Assembly: GCA_003116855.1 (NCBI GenBank)
Contig: BEWT01000013.1
Coordinates: 1-64,000 of the forward strand
Origin: Desulfurococcaceae archaeon AG1
GTDB taxonomy: Archaea > Thermoproteota > Thermoprotei_A > Sulfolobales > AG1
Direction: 5' to 3'
Length of the DNA: 64,000 bases
The notes beneath the pieces are model-generated. The model made no database searches. It was not told the DNA's origin and saw only the letters and a list, made by a program, of their open reading frames with translations. Position numbers and translations under genes: made by a program. Of the stretch, positions 26,475 to 35,724 are shown piece after piece (position 1 is the first letter of the stretch; every line of letters begins with the position of its first letter).

Positions 26475-27650
26475 TTAGCCCTTCTTAGCCTCTCTCAGCA
26501 CGTCATCCACCTCTACCGCTGCTCTTTTTTTCTCAACAACGGCTCTTAAGGCATAGTAATGGGCTGGGATTTGGAAAGAATACCTCATACCTATCCACGG
26601 CTCGGCCGGGATCCTGGAGAGCCTTGTAATGGCTATGTGCATAGGTATCAGTATATCGCTCTTTACTAGATAGTATACAGCCCAGCTATTACCTAGATTA
26701 TCGAGATCCTCGATAATCCTGCTTATCTCGAGTAAGGTTTTATCAACACTACCATACCTCCTTATAGAACGAAACACGGCTTTTCTAAGGCTCCTTATCA
26801 CCACAAGCTCAACCCACTTCTCAAGCCCTAAGGTCTTTATCTTTATAAGAGCCTTGGGATTCCCTCCAGCAAGACTCCAGAGAAGATCTCTATCAAGATC
26901 TATACCCAGCTGGTCTGCAAGATTATCAGATGCCTCTCTAGGGAGATTCCAGATCAGGGACCAGGTGATACCCAGATCCGTATCGTCAGCAACACTCCTC
27001 CAAACCTCTCTAACAAGGGCATTGCCAACCATGATTATAAGGGATATACCCCTACCACCTCCCTCGATATGCATTCGATGATCACGCTCTATGATTCTAT
27101 AGAGCTTCTCAAGCCTCCTCCTAAATAGCCTCATACTCTTGAGAGTGCTCATCCTAATACCGTCTAAGATAATAACCACATCTCTCCCGCTACCGCTATA
27201 TTTCCTAGCTATATAGCCTGACAATATATTGATGAGATCGAGCGCACGTATAGAGCCGATAACCCTCCCATAATGATCCACATCGAAACCAAACCACCTA
27301 CCAGCCTCTCTAACAAGGGCTAGCAAACCCCCCGAGGCTAGGATCTCTCTAGCCCTCAAACTACTCTCCCCAGAGCTAACAAACACCATGTTAGTGTTAA
27401 GACCTAAGCTCCCCACAGACCTCATCAAAACCCTGAAGAGAGTTGTTTTCCCACAACCCCGGGGACCGTAGAGTATAGTTACATAACCCGGGAATACAGG
27501 GATCCTGCTAAAAATCCTGGATACCTCTACCTCTCTATCTGTGAACATAACACCTTCTTCAAACCCCTCAATCATGATCCTTTGCCTCTCCATATGCTCG
27601 AGCACCATGTTAATCGGAGCTCCCGTCATGCCAAGCACTTCTATATTCAC
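26475..27650 (-). CDS. Archaeal ATPase (AAA/P-loop) of unknown role
   Basis: 391 residues, GTG start. Walker A YGPRGCGKTTLFRVL (about 57-71) and Walker B VVIILDGIR (about 146-154), in which the usual DE is DG. Sensor-like segment SLIIMVGNALVREVW. This pattern (FTDREVEVSRIF before Walker A) matches the large archaeal ATPase family (PF01637-like), members of which are often linked to plasmids, restriction or chromosome-bound complexes. The C-terminal half is helical, winged-helix-like. The stop lies in a tandem 10-bp repeat (CTTCTTAGCC x2 at 26471-26490): the last residues AKKG are encoded by one copy and the stop by the next. No partner gene is obvious. Confidence 0.7.
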   Translation of the reverse strand: MNIEVLGMTGAPINMVLEHMERQRIMIEGFEEGVMFTDREVEVSRIFSRIPVFPGYVTILYGPRGCGKTTLFRVLMRSVGSLGLNTNMVFVSSGESSLRAREILASGGLLALVREAGRWFGFDVDHYGRVIGSIRALDLINILSGYIARKYSGSGRDVVIILDGIRMSTLKSMRLFRRRLEKLYRIIERDHRMHIEGGGRGISLIIMVGNALVREVWRSVADDTDLGITWSLIWNLPREASDNLADQLGIDLDRDLLWSLAGGNPKALIKIKTLGLEKWVELVVIRSLRKAVFRSIRRYGSVDKTLLEISRIIEDLDNLGNSWAVYYLVKSDILIPMHIAITRLSRIPAEPWIGMRYSFQIPAHYYALRAVVEKKRAAVEVDDVLREAKKG

Positions 27651-27819
27651 ATAACGGTCATAAAGAATATTAATCCCAATAAACTCCTGGTTCTCACGCG
27701 GATCCTACACGTTGGTGGTCAAAGTGCAACAGGTCGTGGAGAAAACTCTAAGTAGATAAACATATGCTAAAAGATATACAGCCTCAGGCTTTGTTTTTAA
27801 GAACGTATGCGAATTGAGT

Positions 27820-28806
27820 ATGATAGATACTATGACAAACAAGGCCGTCGAAGCCCACGATCTTGTAAAGAGGTATGTTACAAAGAAGAGGAAAGGCTTA
27901 TTCGGAGGAGAGAGGATTTATATAGATGCGTTGAGAGGGATTAGCTTCTCGTTCGATAGAGGCTCCGTATTCGGCCTCTTAGGCCCCAACGGGGCTGGGA
28001 AAACAACCACGGTGAAGATCCTAGCAACAGTGCTTACACCAGACTCTGGGGATGCATATATAAACGGCTACTCGGTTGTCAAGGAGCCTGAGAGGGTTAG
28101 GGAGAATCTTGGAGTGGTGTTCTCCGTAGACAGGGGCTTCTATGGGAGGCTGACTGGTTTTGAGAATCTAGTATACTACGGCATGCTCTATGGCATGAGT
28201 AAGAGTGATGCTTCTAGAAGGGCTACCGAGCTGCTCGAGCTAGTAGATCTCAGCGATTCTAGACATAGGCTGTATGAGGAGTACAGCTTAGGAATGAGGG
28301 CGAGGCTTGCCGTAGCTAAGGCCCTTATACATGACCCAGATGTTGTTATACTCGATGAACCTACAATAGGTCTTGACCCGGTCTCGTCGAGAAAGATCAG
28401 GGATGTGCTTTTAAGACTAGCTAGGAGCGGAAGATCTATAATGATCACAACCCATAATATGTGGGAAGCAGAGATCATGTGCGACAGAGTGGCTATAATC
28501 TATAAGGGCAGGATAGCTGTTGAAGGCAGGCCTGATGATCTAAAAGCAAGGCTGGATGGGAGGAGATATATAGAGGTTGAGCTTCTAGAAAACCCACAGG
28601 GATCTCTCAACGGTGCAGAGATCATCATGAGCAGTGGAAACACATATATAGCTAGGATTGAGGCTGGAGTAGATATAGCTAGATCACTTGAAGAGATCCT
28701 CAAGCAGGCTAAAGAGAAGGGATTAAGGGTAGCATCGATCAGGGTTAAGGAGCCAAGCCTAGAGGATGTGTTTGTAGAGGTGGTCGGGGATTCATCGAAG
28801 ATCTAG
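27820..28806 (+). CDS. ABC-2 type transporter ATP-binding protein
   Basis: 328 residues from ATG 27820 (TTG 27814 is in frame). Walker A GPNGAGKTTTVKI, Q-loop region VVFSVDRGFYGRLTGFENL, signature YSLGMRARLAVAKAL, where the LSGGQ glycines are reduced to SLGM, Walker B VVILDEPTIGLDPVS, H-loop ITTHNMWEAE. The C-terminal 90 residues (VELLENPQGSL...VKEPSLEDVFVEVV) are the domain typical of DrrA/NatA exporters. It pairs with the two membrane genes that follow, overlapping or abutting them, so this is an ABC-2 exporter of drug, lipid or peptide type; cargo unknown. Confidence 0.87.
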   Translation: MIDTMTNKAVEAHDLVKRYVTKKRKGLFGGERIYIDALRGISFSFDRGSVFGLLGPNGAGKTTTVKILATVLTPDSGDAYINGYSVVKEPERVRENLGVVFSVDRGFYGRLTGFENLVYYGMLYGMSKSDASRRATELLELVDLSDSRHRLYEEYSLGMRARLAVAKALIHDPDVVILDEPTIGLDPVSSRKIRDVLLRLARSGRSIMITTHNMWEAEIMCDRVAIIYKGRIAVEGRPDDLKARLDGRRYIEVELLENPQGSLNGAEIIMSSGNTYIARIEAGVDIARSLEEILKQAKEKGLRVASIRVKEPSLEDVFVEVVGDSSKI

Positions 28807-28807
28807 G

Positions 28808-29599
28808 CTGAGCCCTATAATAGCAGTTGTTGAGGCCGAGGTTAAGGAATTCATACTCAGGGATATGGTATCGATACTAGCAGTGGTTGGGCTAACATAT
28901 CTCTTCATAGCCCTTATAGCTTTAGCCGGTCTCGCAATAGGCAGAGATCCGAGCGGGTTTAGAGCAATAACAGGGTATAGCGATCCGCTCTCATACCAAT
29001 CCATAGGAGCTTCTATAGTGGTTATAAGCATGATCATAATCTCCTCCATGGGGCAGTATATAAACTCAGCCTCAATTAGCGGAAGGCTTGAATCATTGTT
29101 AGCAGCCCCTGTGAGGATCTCGACCGTTGTTATTGCTACAAGCATACCCATGATAATATTCGGCTTGATCACATTCACACTATCATCACTACCGATAGTG
29201 TATAAGGCTATCTCAAACTATGGCCTCCACGTGGTCTTAATAGCCACAGCTATCCTGGGGCTTGGCATGATACCTATCTTCGTGCTAGGGCTTCTAATCT
29301 CGCTAGCTATAGCAAAGATAGGCTCCCCAATAGCGCTCAACCTAGCCCAGGCCGTTATATTCACATTCTCAGGCTCTCTATACCCAGTAACCGTACTGCC
29401 AGAGATCCTGGGGTTCTTCTCTAAATCCCTCCCAATCATATATATAGCCGATTCCCTCAGATCCCTTCTCATAACAGGAAACCCGGATCTTGGTGGACTC
29501 CCAACCCTGCTGCTCATAACCATAGCTTACGGATCTATCGGTGGTTTTCTATATAGAAGATTCTCGAGAACCCTGAGATCAGGTGGTGTTCTTGCCTAG
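28808..29599 (+). CDS. ABC-2 type transporter permease (first of two), probable CTG start
   Basis: About 263 residues if started at CTG 28808, which is one base after the ATPase stop (TAG-G-CTG). The first standard start is ATG 28865. The codons before it read LSPIIAVVEAEVKEFILRDM, the amphipathic interface helix usually found at the start of such permeases, and the frame has no ATG/GTG/TTG between the stop at 28775 and 28865. Six hydrophobic segments follow (from 28865 about 5-25, 55-75, 100-125, 140-165, 167-195 and 215-235), with ASISGRLESLLAAPVRISTVVIA as the typical coupling loop. If ATG 28865 were right, the protein would begin inside its first membrane helix. Confidence 0.75.
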   Translation: MSPIIAVVEAEVKEFILRDMVSILAVVGLTYLFIALIALAGLAIGRDPSGFRAITGYSDPLSYQSIGASIVVISMIIISSMGQYINSASISGRLESLLAAPVRISTVVIATSIPMIIFGLITFTLSSLPIVYKAISNYGLHVVLIATAILGLGMIPIFVLGLLISLAIAKIGSPIALNLAQAVIFTFSGSLYPVTVLPEILGFFSKSLPIIYIADSLRSLLITGNPDLGGLPTLLLITIAYGSIGGFLYRRFSRTLRSGGVLA

Positions 29600-30392
29600 A
29601 AACACAAGCAACCCTATCCTCACAATAGTGCTGGCGGAGATCTGGAGAGCGATCAGGGTGAGCTTCAGAGGCTTCGATGCGTTCATAGAGGTTGTTTCAT
29701 CAGTAATATTCATACTAGGCATAACACTCACAATAGCTGTGCAAAACCCCTCTATATTGAGAGACCCTCACGGGGTCAGCGGTATTTCCTGGGGGGTTAT
29801 AGTGTTTATAATGATCTCGGATAAGCTCTGGATCTTAGGGCATAGTCTGGAGCGTGAGAAGAGAGGCAAGATTCTTGAGAATATACTTGCAACAAACACA
29901 CCCATATGGATCCACATCCTCTCCCAAATGCCGGCAGCCATGATATGGACCCTGGCATCGCTAGCCATAGCCTCCCTCACGGTATTCCCCATGCTTGGTG
30001 TTAACCCGGTACCAGCGGATCCCTTGATATTCATAGCAGGCTATGTGCTATCGGAAACCATGGCCTCGGGGATCGCCCTCACATATAGCATTGCTGCCAT
30101 GATAATGAGAAGACCATGGATAGCAACTAACGTACTCCAATTCGTGCTTCCAGTTATATCTGGGATGATCCCTTACACCTATGCTCCCCAATACCTCAAG
30201 GAAATCATGTCCGTAAACCCCCTCTCATACCCTATAGAGATGCTGAGGAGAGGGGCTACTGGGATCAATTATATGCCTATAGATCCTCATCTAATGATAA
30301 TATATTCGCTAGTAGGGATCGCTGTTATATATATTATAGCGATAGCTCTCACAAACCATATAGCACGGAGGCTCAGAAGAACCTCTATATAG
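29583..30392 (+). CDS. ABC-2 type transporter permease (second of two)
   Basis: 269 residues, GTG start overlapping the preceding permease by 17 bases. About six membrane segments; the interface helix ILTIVLAEIWRAIRVSFRGF is at the N-terminus and the coupling region LWILGHSLEREKRGKILENI at about 82-100. A conserved SVNPLSYPIEMLRRG near the C-terminus is typical of ABC-2 permeases. It forms a heterodimeric channel with the previous gene. The operon ends here. Confidence 0.83.
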   Translation: MVFLPRNTSNPILTIVLAEIWRAIRVSFRGFDAFIEVVSSVIFILGITLTIAVQNPSILRDPHGVSGISWGVIVFIMISDKLWILGHSLEREKRGKILENILATNTPIWIHILSQMPAAMIWTLASLAIASLTVFPMLGVNPVPADPLIFIAGYVLSETMASGIALTYSIAAMIMRRPWIATNVLQFVLPVISGMIPYTYAPQYLKEIMSVNPLSYPIEMLRRGATGINYMPIDPHLMIIYSLVGIAVIYIIAIALTNHIARRLRRTSI

Positions 30393-30413
30393 TTAAAAAC
30401 TAATATTACGACA

Positions 30414-30971
30414 CTAGACCCTCTTTCTAGCGAAAAGCTTGGTAGGGGCAACTCTATAGAAAACTCTGCCAGCGCTGTGAAGAAGCAGGTTAGCCTTGCT
30501 AAGATCCAAGCCCCACTCATCGGCAATACCTTCGAGAACCCTTACCAAGAGGATCTCAAAGATATAGAGCATAACTTCACCTACCGGATATCTGCTCATA
30601 ACCCTGCCTTCGAGGATTGCCAGAGATCCTTGGAGCCCTGGTGGTTTGATCTTAACGCTTGGCACTAGCTCCACCGAGAACTTCTCAACCTTATCAACAG
30701 ACCTTCCCGATACAGAACCTAGATCATATACCAACTGGATCTGTGTATCGCTAGCAACATTTATAGTAGCCTCGCCATGGTATTCTAGACACTCATATGT
30801 ATATGTAGTCTTATCAACAGCAATAGCAACCGTAGGCGGCTCCTCACTCACAGGGGTATTCCAGCTAGCTGGCATTAGATTCACTCTCCCATTCTTACAA
30901 AGCGTCCCCAGAACCACTGTCGGTCTTGGATGGAGGGGCCTGTAGAACTTCCCTTTATACTCGATATACAT
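30414..30971 (-). CDS. Flavin reductase-like FMN-binding protein (second type)
   Basis: 185 residues. Split-barrel flavoprotein pattern: RPTVVLGTLCKNGRVNLMPAS, PTVAIAVDKTTYTYECLEYH and GEATINVAS, then a C-terminal VFYRVAPTKLFARKRV. It belongs to the archaeal flavoredoxin-like branch rather than the shorter HpaC type at 20.8 kb. Convergent with the ABC-2 operon, 21 bases apart. Electron donor and acceptor unknown. Confidence 0.8.
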   Translation of the reverse strand: MYIEYKGKFYRPLHPRPTVVLGTLCKNGRVNLMPASWNTPVSEEPPTVAIAVDKTTYTYECLEYHGEATINVASDTQIQLVYDLGSVSGRSVDKVEKFSVELVPSVKIKPPGLQGSLAILEGRVMSRYPVGEVMLYIFEILLVRVLEGIADEWGLDLSKANLLLHSAGRVFYRVAPTKLFARKRV

Positions 30972-31010
30972 TCACAACACCGTGTTTTTCTCCACAACAC
31001 GGGTATAAGT

Positions 31011-32126
31011 CTATCTAGAAGATCCTCTCTGCATATAAGTTCCGAGGATCTCTAGGATCTCTTCCGAGAGCTCCTTGAGATCCTCTATGGATATGCCACC
31101 CATGGTTCCTATCCTTATCAATCTCTCCCTATCCTCACCAAGGCCCGGAGCTATAATATATCCCTTTTTCTCCAGCATATCTACCAACATGCTTGCACTA
31201 AGATCCTTGCTATTTACTCTGAACACGGCCACAGTGTTAGATCTATGGTCTTGAGAGCCTATCAATGGGCTTATAGCCTCGTTATCGAGCCTTCTGTAGA
31301 GTATCGACGCCCTCTCCCTATGGATCTCTATGCTCTTCTCAATACCGATCCTCAAGATCCTGTCTAAAGCACCGTCGAGAGCGTAAATAAGGCTTATAGC
31401 CGGTGTGAACGGTGTCGATCCCTTAGCTATGCTCTCAACATACATAGATAGATCTAGATATCTTGGTGGAGGATGCTCCTTAGAGATCTTGGCTACACGA
31501 CCAACCATATCCTCGGAAAGCATAACGAAAGACACGCCTGGAAACGAGCCGAGAGCTTTGTGGGAGCACGAGGCTATAGCTCCAAGACCCCTCCAATATA
31601 CTAGCTCCTCACCCCCGAGAGATGACACCGCATCGACAAGAACCCGAGCTCCTAGTGATTCTGCTAGTCCTGCAAGAGCCCTTAGCTCCTGAAACCTATG
31701 CCCCTTGCTTGTCTCAACATGGGTTACGGCTATCCAGCCTATCTTCTCTCTAGAGACGAGATCCTCTACCAAGCCAAGATCTATAGGCTCTCCAGGGCTT
31801 CTTCTTATAACAAACACCCTGGCACCTCTTCTACTAGCACTCTCAACAAGCCTATCACCAAACACACCATAGCTTATAACAAGCACACCGTCTCCCGGAG
31901 CAACAATACTATAGATCATAGCCTCTGTAGCTAGTGTTCCACTCCCACTTAAAAGCACCGAAACCCCATCAAGTCTTACAAGTTTTGACAGCTTCTCCGA
32001 GACGCTGGCTAAGAGCTTCTTAAACTCCGCAGATCTATGGCTTATCATGGGTCTCTGTAGGGCTTCTAAAGCCTCTCTATAGGGCTCAACAGGCCCTGGG
32101 GTGAAGATCCTCTGCATTCTAACCAA
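31011..32126 (-). CDS. Class V aminotransferase, probably phosphoserine or serine-pyruvate type
   Basis: 371 residues. PLP lysine K190 in ASCSHKALGSFPG, and a start FTPGPVEPYREALEALQRPM typical of alanine-glyoxylate/serine-pyruvate aminotransferases. ATG 32117, two bases after the serA stop, is the likely start; TTG 32126 overlaps serA. Coupling to phosphoglycerate dehydrogenase suggests that it makes phosphoserine (or serine) from the product of SerA, as is thought for crenarchaea that lack SerC. A role in glyoxylate metabolism is the alternative. Confidence 0.83.
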   Translation of the reverse strand: MVRMQRIFTPGPVEPYREALEALQRPMISHRSAEFKKLLASVSEKLSKLVRLDGVSVLLSGSGTLATEAMIYSIVAPGDGVLVISYGVFGDRLVESASRRGARVFVIRRSPGEPIDLGLVEDLVSREKIGWIAVTHVETSKGHRFQELRALAGLAESLGARVLVDAVSSLGGEELVYWRGLGAIASCSHKALGSFPGVSFVMLSEDMVGRVAKISKEHPPPRYLDLSMYVESIAKGSTPFTPAISLIYALDGALDRILRIGIEKSIEIHRERASILYRRLDNEAISPLIGSQDHRSNTVAVFRVNSKDLSASMLVDMLEKKGYIIAPGLGEDRERLIRIGTMGGISIEDLKELSEEILEILGTYMQRGSSR

Positions 32127-33063
32127 ACCTCTTCAGTATCTCGTTAAGAGCTATTAAGGCTCCCCTCTCCTGGGCCTCGTGTGTCTGGAACCCTATGTGG
32201 GGTGTAGGGATCACTTTGGGGTGTTTAACCAAGATCTCTTCAACACTTCCTCTCTCTGGAGGCTCTCTATCAAACACATCTAGAGCTGCACAGCTAACTC
32301 TACCGCTCTCCAGAGCCTCTAGAAGAGCCTCAGGATCTATAACCCCTCCCCTAGAAGTGTTTATAAATACACAGCCATTTTTGAGCATTGAGAACTCTTT
32401 TCTTGAGAACATCCTTCTAGTAGTGTTGTTAAGGGGTACGTGGAGTGAGATGTAGTCGCATAGGGGTAGCATTGAGTATAGATCTCTATAAAGCGTAACA
32501 CCGAGTTTAGAGGCCTTGTCACTCAGATCCAGGATATCGTTCGCAACAACAACCATTCCCAGGGCTTTTGCCAACTGTGCTACTCTAGACCCTATCCTCC
32601 CAAGCCCAACTATACATAGCGTCTTTCCATAGAGTTCTGAGCCCATTGGTCTCTCCCATAAGCCCTTCTTAACCTTATCAACAACATCGTAGAGGTTGCG
32701 CGCACACATAATCATCAAACCTAGTGTGAGTTCAGCAGTAGATATTATTGGAGCCTCAGGTGTATTGATAACCTCTATACCTCTTTTAGAGGCCTCATCC
32801 AGGTCTATGTTATCAAGCCCGATCCCGACCCTCACTATAAGCCTCAACCTGCCGGCTTTCTCAAACATCTCTCCTCCAATTCTATGCCTGCTCCTAACTA
32901 TGAGAATGTCGTAGTGTCCAACTATGTTTACAAGATCCCTATACTCGATCCCGGGTCTGTAGGTAACATCAAAGCCTTTCTCGATAAGGCCCTCTACAAG
33001 TGTTTTTGAAACCGCATCTACTATGAGAATTCTAGCCTTCTTCTCGACGACAAACGAAACCAC
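32119..33063 (-). CDS. serA: D-3-phosphoglycerate dehydrogenase
   Basis: 314 residues, the short SerA form without ACT domain. NAD-binding GLGRIGSRVAQLAKALGMVV, catalytic Arg in INTSRGGVIDPEAL, Glu in FDREPPE and His in PTPHIGFQT. It oxidises 3-phosphoglycerate to 3-phosphohydroxypyruvate, the first step of serine synthesis. GTG start. It is first in a two-gene operon with the class V aminotransferase. Other 2-hydroxyacid dehydrogenases are possible in principle, but the partner supports SerA. Confidence 0.87.
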   Translation of the reverse strand: MVSFVVEKKARILIVDAVSKTLVEGLIEKGFDVTYRPGIEYRDLVNIVGHYDILIVRSRHRIGGEMFEKAGRLRLIVRVGIGLDNIDLDEASKRGIEVINTPEAPIISTAELTLGLMIMCARNLYDVVDKVKKGLWERPMGSELYGKTLCIVGLGRIGSRVAQLAKALGMVVVANDILDLSDKASKLGVTLYRDLYSMLPLCDYISLHVPLNNTTRRMFSRKEFSMLKNGCVFINTSRGGVIDPEALLEALESGRVSCAALDVFDREPPERGSVEEILVKHPKVIPTPHIGFQTHEAQERGALIALNEILKRFG

Positions 33064-33186
33064 CGCAATAGCTATTTGTTAACATCCTTATAAATATTTC
33101 CCTATACATGGCTATCTACGAACCTCGATTCCCCTATAGAGTGGTTTCAGCTTTATCGCCGCTTTTATCCCTCTGTAGGGATCTAG

Positions 33187-34332
33187 ATGCTGAGAGAAAA
33201 TACATTGGGGGTTCTTCTGAGCAGGGCTTCCTGGGATGAGTATGTTGATAAAGACCTGTCACAGTTATATATAGGCCTTACAAGGATTAACAAGATCTAT
33301 AACGAGGTTAGGAAAGATCCAGAGCAATATAGATCGTTCCTCCTAGGCGTTATAGGGGGTAGGAGTGTTGGTCATTCACAGAGGATTATGAAGATTATGG
33401 GGAATCTTTTCGGGATCCGTGTATCTGGCGCTAGAGAAGCCCTGAGGCTGGTGGCAAGCGGTGTCCCGCTTGATAGCGCCTCAAAGAATGTCTCATTCAG
33501 CTTTAGCGATAGAACAGGTTTTAGAAACCTTGTAGAGGTATCAATACTCTCCCTAGAATCGATCCTAAAAGATGCTTCAAGAGATCTCGCTAGGATCGCC
33601 GAAGAGGTCGAGAAGATCGTTATGAGAGATCTCGCAGCTCTAAAGAGCGATCCCCTGCATATGGTTAAGATCCTAGGTGGTGTTGCATCAGCAAGCACGA
33701 GAATAATGCCTCTGAGAAACCCCCACAGTCTTGTCATAGCATCCCTCACAGGGATCCCGGTATCTATTTTCAAAAAACTCTTTGGAGATCCTGGAGAGCT
33801 TGTGAAAGCTTCCGGAGGTATTATAGATCCCCAGGTTGTTTTGCCGCTCGACGAGGAGGATCTATCGATCATATCGCTCAAACAAGGATCTGTTGGAGAG
33901 AAAATAGCATATGTTATAGAGAACACACATAAGATCCATTCTATGATTAGGAAGACCTGTAGATACTATATACACGGCGAGGATGAGAAGCTACTCCACA
34001 TGGTTGTAATGACGCCAGAGGCTAGGAGGATTGCCGGTAACATAGGAATAGATCTAGGTGTTGAGAGGCTTTTAATAAGATCCGCAAGAAAGATCTCAGA
34101 ACCGCATCCAGATATAGCTATTATAAAGGGAACAGCCATAGTAAAACCAAGCATGTGCAGAGCAAGCCTAGGCAGTGGTATTGAGACCGATTGCCGCAGA
34201 TTGCTAGAATACCTAGGATTAAAGATAGGCCTTGGAATCGGAAGAATATCTATTATTGGCAGGCCTGAGAGGAGAGTAAGGATCGAGTGGTGGGTATCTA
34301 TAGAACGCACCAAGCTCAAGGAGACGGTGTGA
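33187..34332 (+). CDS. Hypothetical protein, 381 residues, unrecognised
   Basis: ATG start, soluble, no membrane segment. The middle (about 115-165) is a long amphipathic helix region (ESILKDASRDLARIAEEVEK). Around 220-235 is DPQVVLPLDEEDLSII, and a stretch near 273-295 reads EKLLHMVVMTPEARRIAGNI. Four cysteines (about residues 258, 322, 333) are scattered. The C-terminus ends with a strand pair, RISIIGRPERRVRIEWWVSI. No catalytic signature is visible. It is convergent with trmO, eight bases apart. Codon use matches its neighbours, so there is no sign of recent transfer. It may be a lineage-specific archaeal protein. Confidence 0.6.
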   Translation: MLRENTLGVLLSRASWDEYVDKDLSQLYIGLTRINKIYNEVRKDPEQYRSFLLGVIGGRSVGHSQRIMKIMGNLFGIRVSGAREALRLVASGVPLDSASKNVSFSFSDRTGFRNLVEVSILSLESILKDASRDLARIAEEVEKIVMRDLAALKSDPLHMVKILGGVASASTRIMPLRNPHSLVIASLTGIPVSIFKKLFGDPGELVKASGGIIDPQVVLPLDEEDLSIISLKQGSVGEKIAYVIENTHKIHSMIRKTCRYYIHGEDEKLLHMVVMTPEARRIAGNIGIDLGVERLLIRSARKISEPHPDIAIIKGTAIVKPSMCRASLGSGIETDCRRLLEYLGLKIGLGIGRISIIGRPERRVRIEWWVSIERTKLKETV

Positions 34333-34340
34333 CCAAGGCA

Positions 34341-34847
34341 CTATATCTCAGCTATATCAGGACGGATTCTCCTCACTTTGTCAAGAAGGGAGAGATACCA
34401 TGAAGGAACCTCTATTCCCTCCACCCTTCTAGAGAAAGTATATGGCTTTATATCAAGGACAGGCGTTCCATCGAAGAGATCTAGGTTATCAACATACAAT
34501 ACCCTGCCCTCCCTCCTGGTAAACCTCACTATGCTTACCGCTATGGGGTTGGGTCTGTATGGCGAGTCGGTACAGAAAACACCCACCATAGGCACCTCTT
34601 CCTCAGACAGTCCAAGCCTGATTAGTCTTTTAGGCCTCACTTTAAGTCTCCTATCGCTTGGAACTATTTTGTGGAGATATGCGATCACTATTAAGTGGGA
34701 GAAACCATCGATACCATCGAGGGCTTCCTCATACTCAGGCAAGACCTCTATGATGCCGGAGACTCCTCTAATAGATTCCCTAATAACATCATCTGGGAGA
34801 GATACCCTCACAAACCCTATAGGTTTTAATATGAACTCCAAAAGCAT
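34341..34847 (-). CDS. TrmO-like tRNA (N6-threonylcarbamoyladenosine37) methyltransferase
   Basis: 168 residues, UPF0066/TsaA family (SAM-binding beta barrel). Motifs: LKPIGFVRVSLP at the start, YEEALDGIDGFSHLIVIAYLH, VGVFCTDSPYRPNPIAVSIV and VLDIKPY. The RPNP loop is the signature of the family and lies in the SAM pocket. Bacterial TrmO methylates t6A37 in tRNA-Thr; archaeal members are thought to act similarly. Single gene, convergent with the hypothetical gene to its left. Confidence 0.85.
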   Translation of the reverse strand: MLLEFILKPIGFVRVSLPDDVIRESIRGVSGIIEVLPEYEEALDGIDGFSHLIVIAYLHKIVPSDRRLKVRPKRLIRLGLSEEEVPMVGVFCTDSPYRPNPIAVSIVRFTRREGRVLYVDNLDLFDGTPVLDIKPYTFSRRVEGIEVPSWYLSLLDKVRRIRPDIAEI

Positions 34848-34921
34848 CCCAACAACCTATATACAAACCCAGGCTTATCTATTGAAAACTATCTAAACTT
34901 AAACCCTCTAGGTATTCTACC

Positions 34922-35674
34922 ATGGTGCTTGGTATGGCGGTAAAGGGATACGTTGATCAGGATCACATAGCATGGGCTGTGATTAGCAGGCCTGAGAGGA
35001 GGAATGCCTGGAACTCTGAGGTATCAAGGCTCCTAGCAGACTTTATATCAAAGATCTCAAGTGATGAGAAGGTTCTGGGACTCGTTATAACGGGTGATGG
35101 TGAGTATTTCTCAGCAGGTGTAGACCTCAGAGAGATCCTTAGTGCAGGTGATAGAAAGAAGATCTATGAGATCTTTGATTTAGCGAGAAAAGCCTTCGAA
35201 TCGATCGCTTTGTTCGAAAAACCCGTGGTAGCAGCTGTTAACGGTCCAGCCTACGGGATCTCTGTCGAGCTAACCCATCTGGTCGATTACGTGATAGCCT
35301 CAAAGAAGGCTTCTTTCGCCATAACAGGTGCTAGACTAGGGCTTGTGCCCCCCATATCCCCTGTCATCGGGTGGATCAATATAGGTGTTAGGAGAGCCTC
35401 TTATCTAACAATAAGCGGCTCGACGATCACTCCTGAGGATGCTTTAAGAATAGGGCTTGTCGACGAGATAGTAGATCCAGACGGTTTAGAGGATAGAGCC
35501 AGATCTATAATCAAAGAGATCTCAAAATCAGATCCAAATGCTATCTCAACAATAAAGAGGGTAATAGCTCAGCATAGGCTAAAAGACATAGAGGAAGGCT
35601 TTAAACTTATAGCTGAGTCAGCGTTGAGAGAAGATACAAGGAAAAGAATAGAGGATTTCCTTAGCAAAAGATAA
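34922..35674 (+). CDS. Enoyl-CoA hydratase/isomerase family (crotonase) protein
   Basis: About 250 residues. ATG 34922 or ATG 34934 (giving MAVKGYVDQDH). The crotonase pattern is present: ISRPERRNAWNSEVSR, YFSAGVDLREI (oxyanion hole), then KPVVAAVNGPAYGISVELTH (second oxyanion hole), and ALRIGLVDEIVDPDGLE. The two catalytic glutamates of canonical hydratase are not both clear: the first site reads GPAYGISVELTHLVDY, where E is in position, but the second reads TGARLGLVPPISPVIGW without glutamate, so it may be an isomerase or thioesterase-like member. No fatty-acid operon context. Confidence 0.83.
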   Translation: MVLGMAVKGYVDQDHIAWAVISRPERRNAWNSEVSRLLADFISKISSDEKVLGLVITGDGEYFSAGVDLREILSAGDRKKIYEIFDLARKAFESIALFEKPVVAAVNGPAYGISVELTHLVDYVIASKKASFAITGARLGLVPPISPVIGWINIGVRRASYLTISGSTITPEDALRIGLVDEIVDPDGLEDRARSIIKEISKSDPNAISTIKRVIAQHRLKDIEEGFKLIAESALREDTRKRIEDFLSKR

Positions 35675-35724
35675 ACGTTTTTCTAGAAACCTAGTAGGCT
35701 TGAGTATTGATCGACATGGATATG

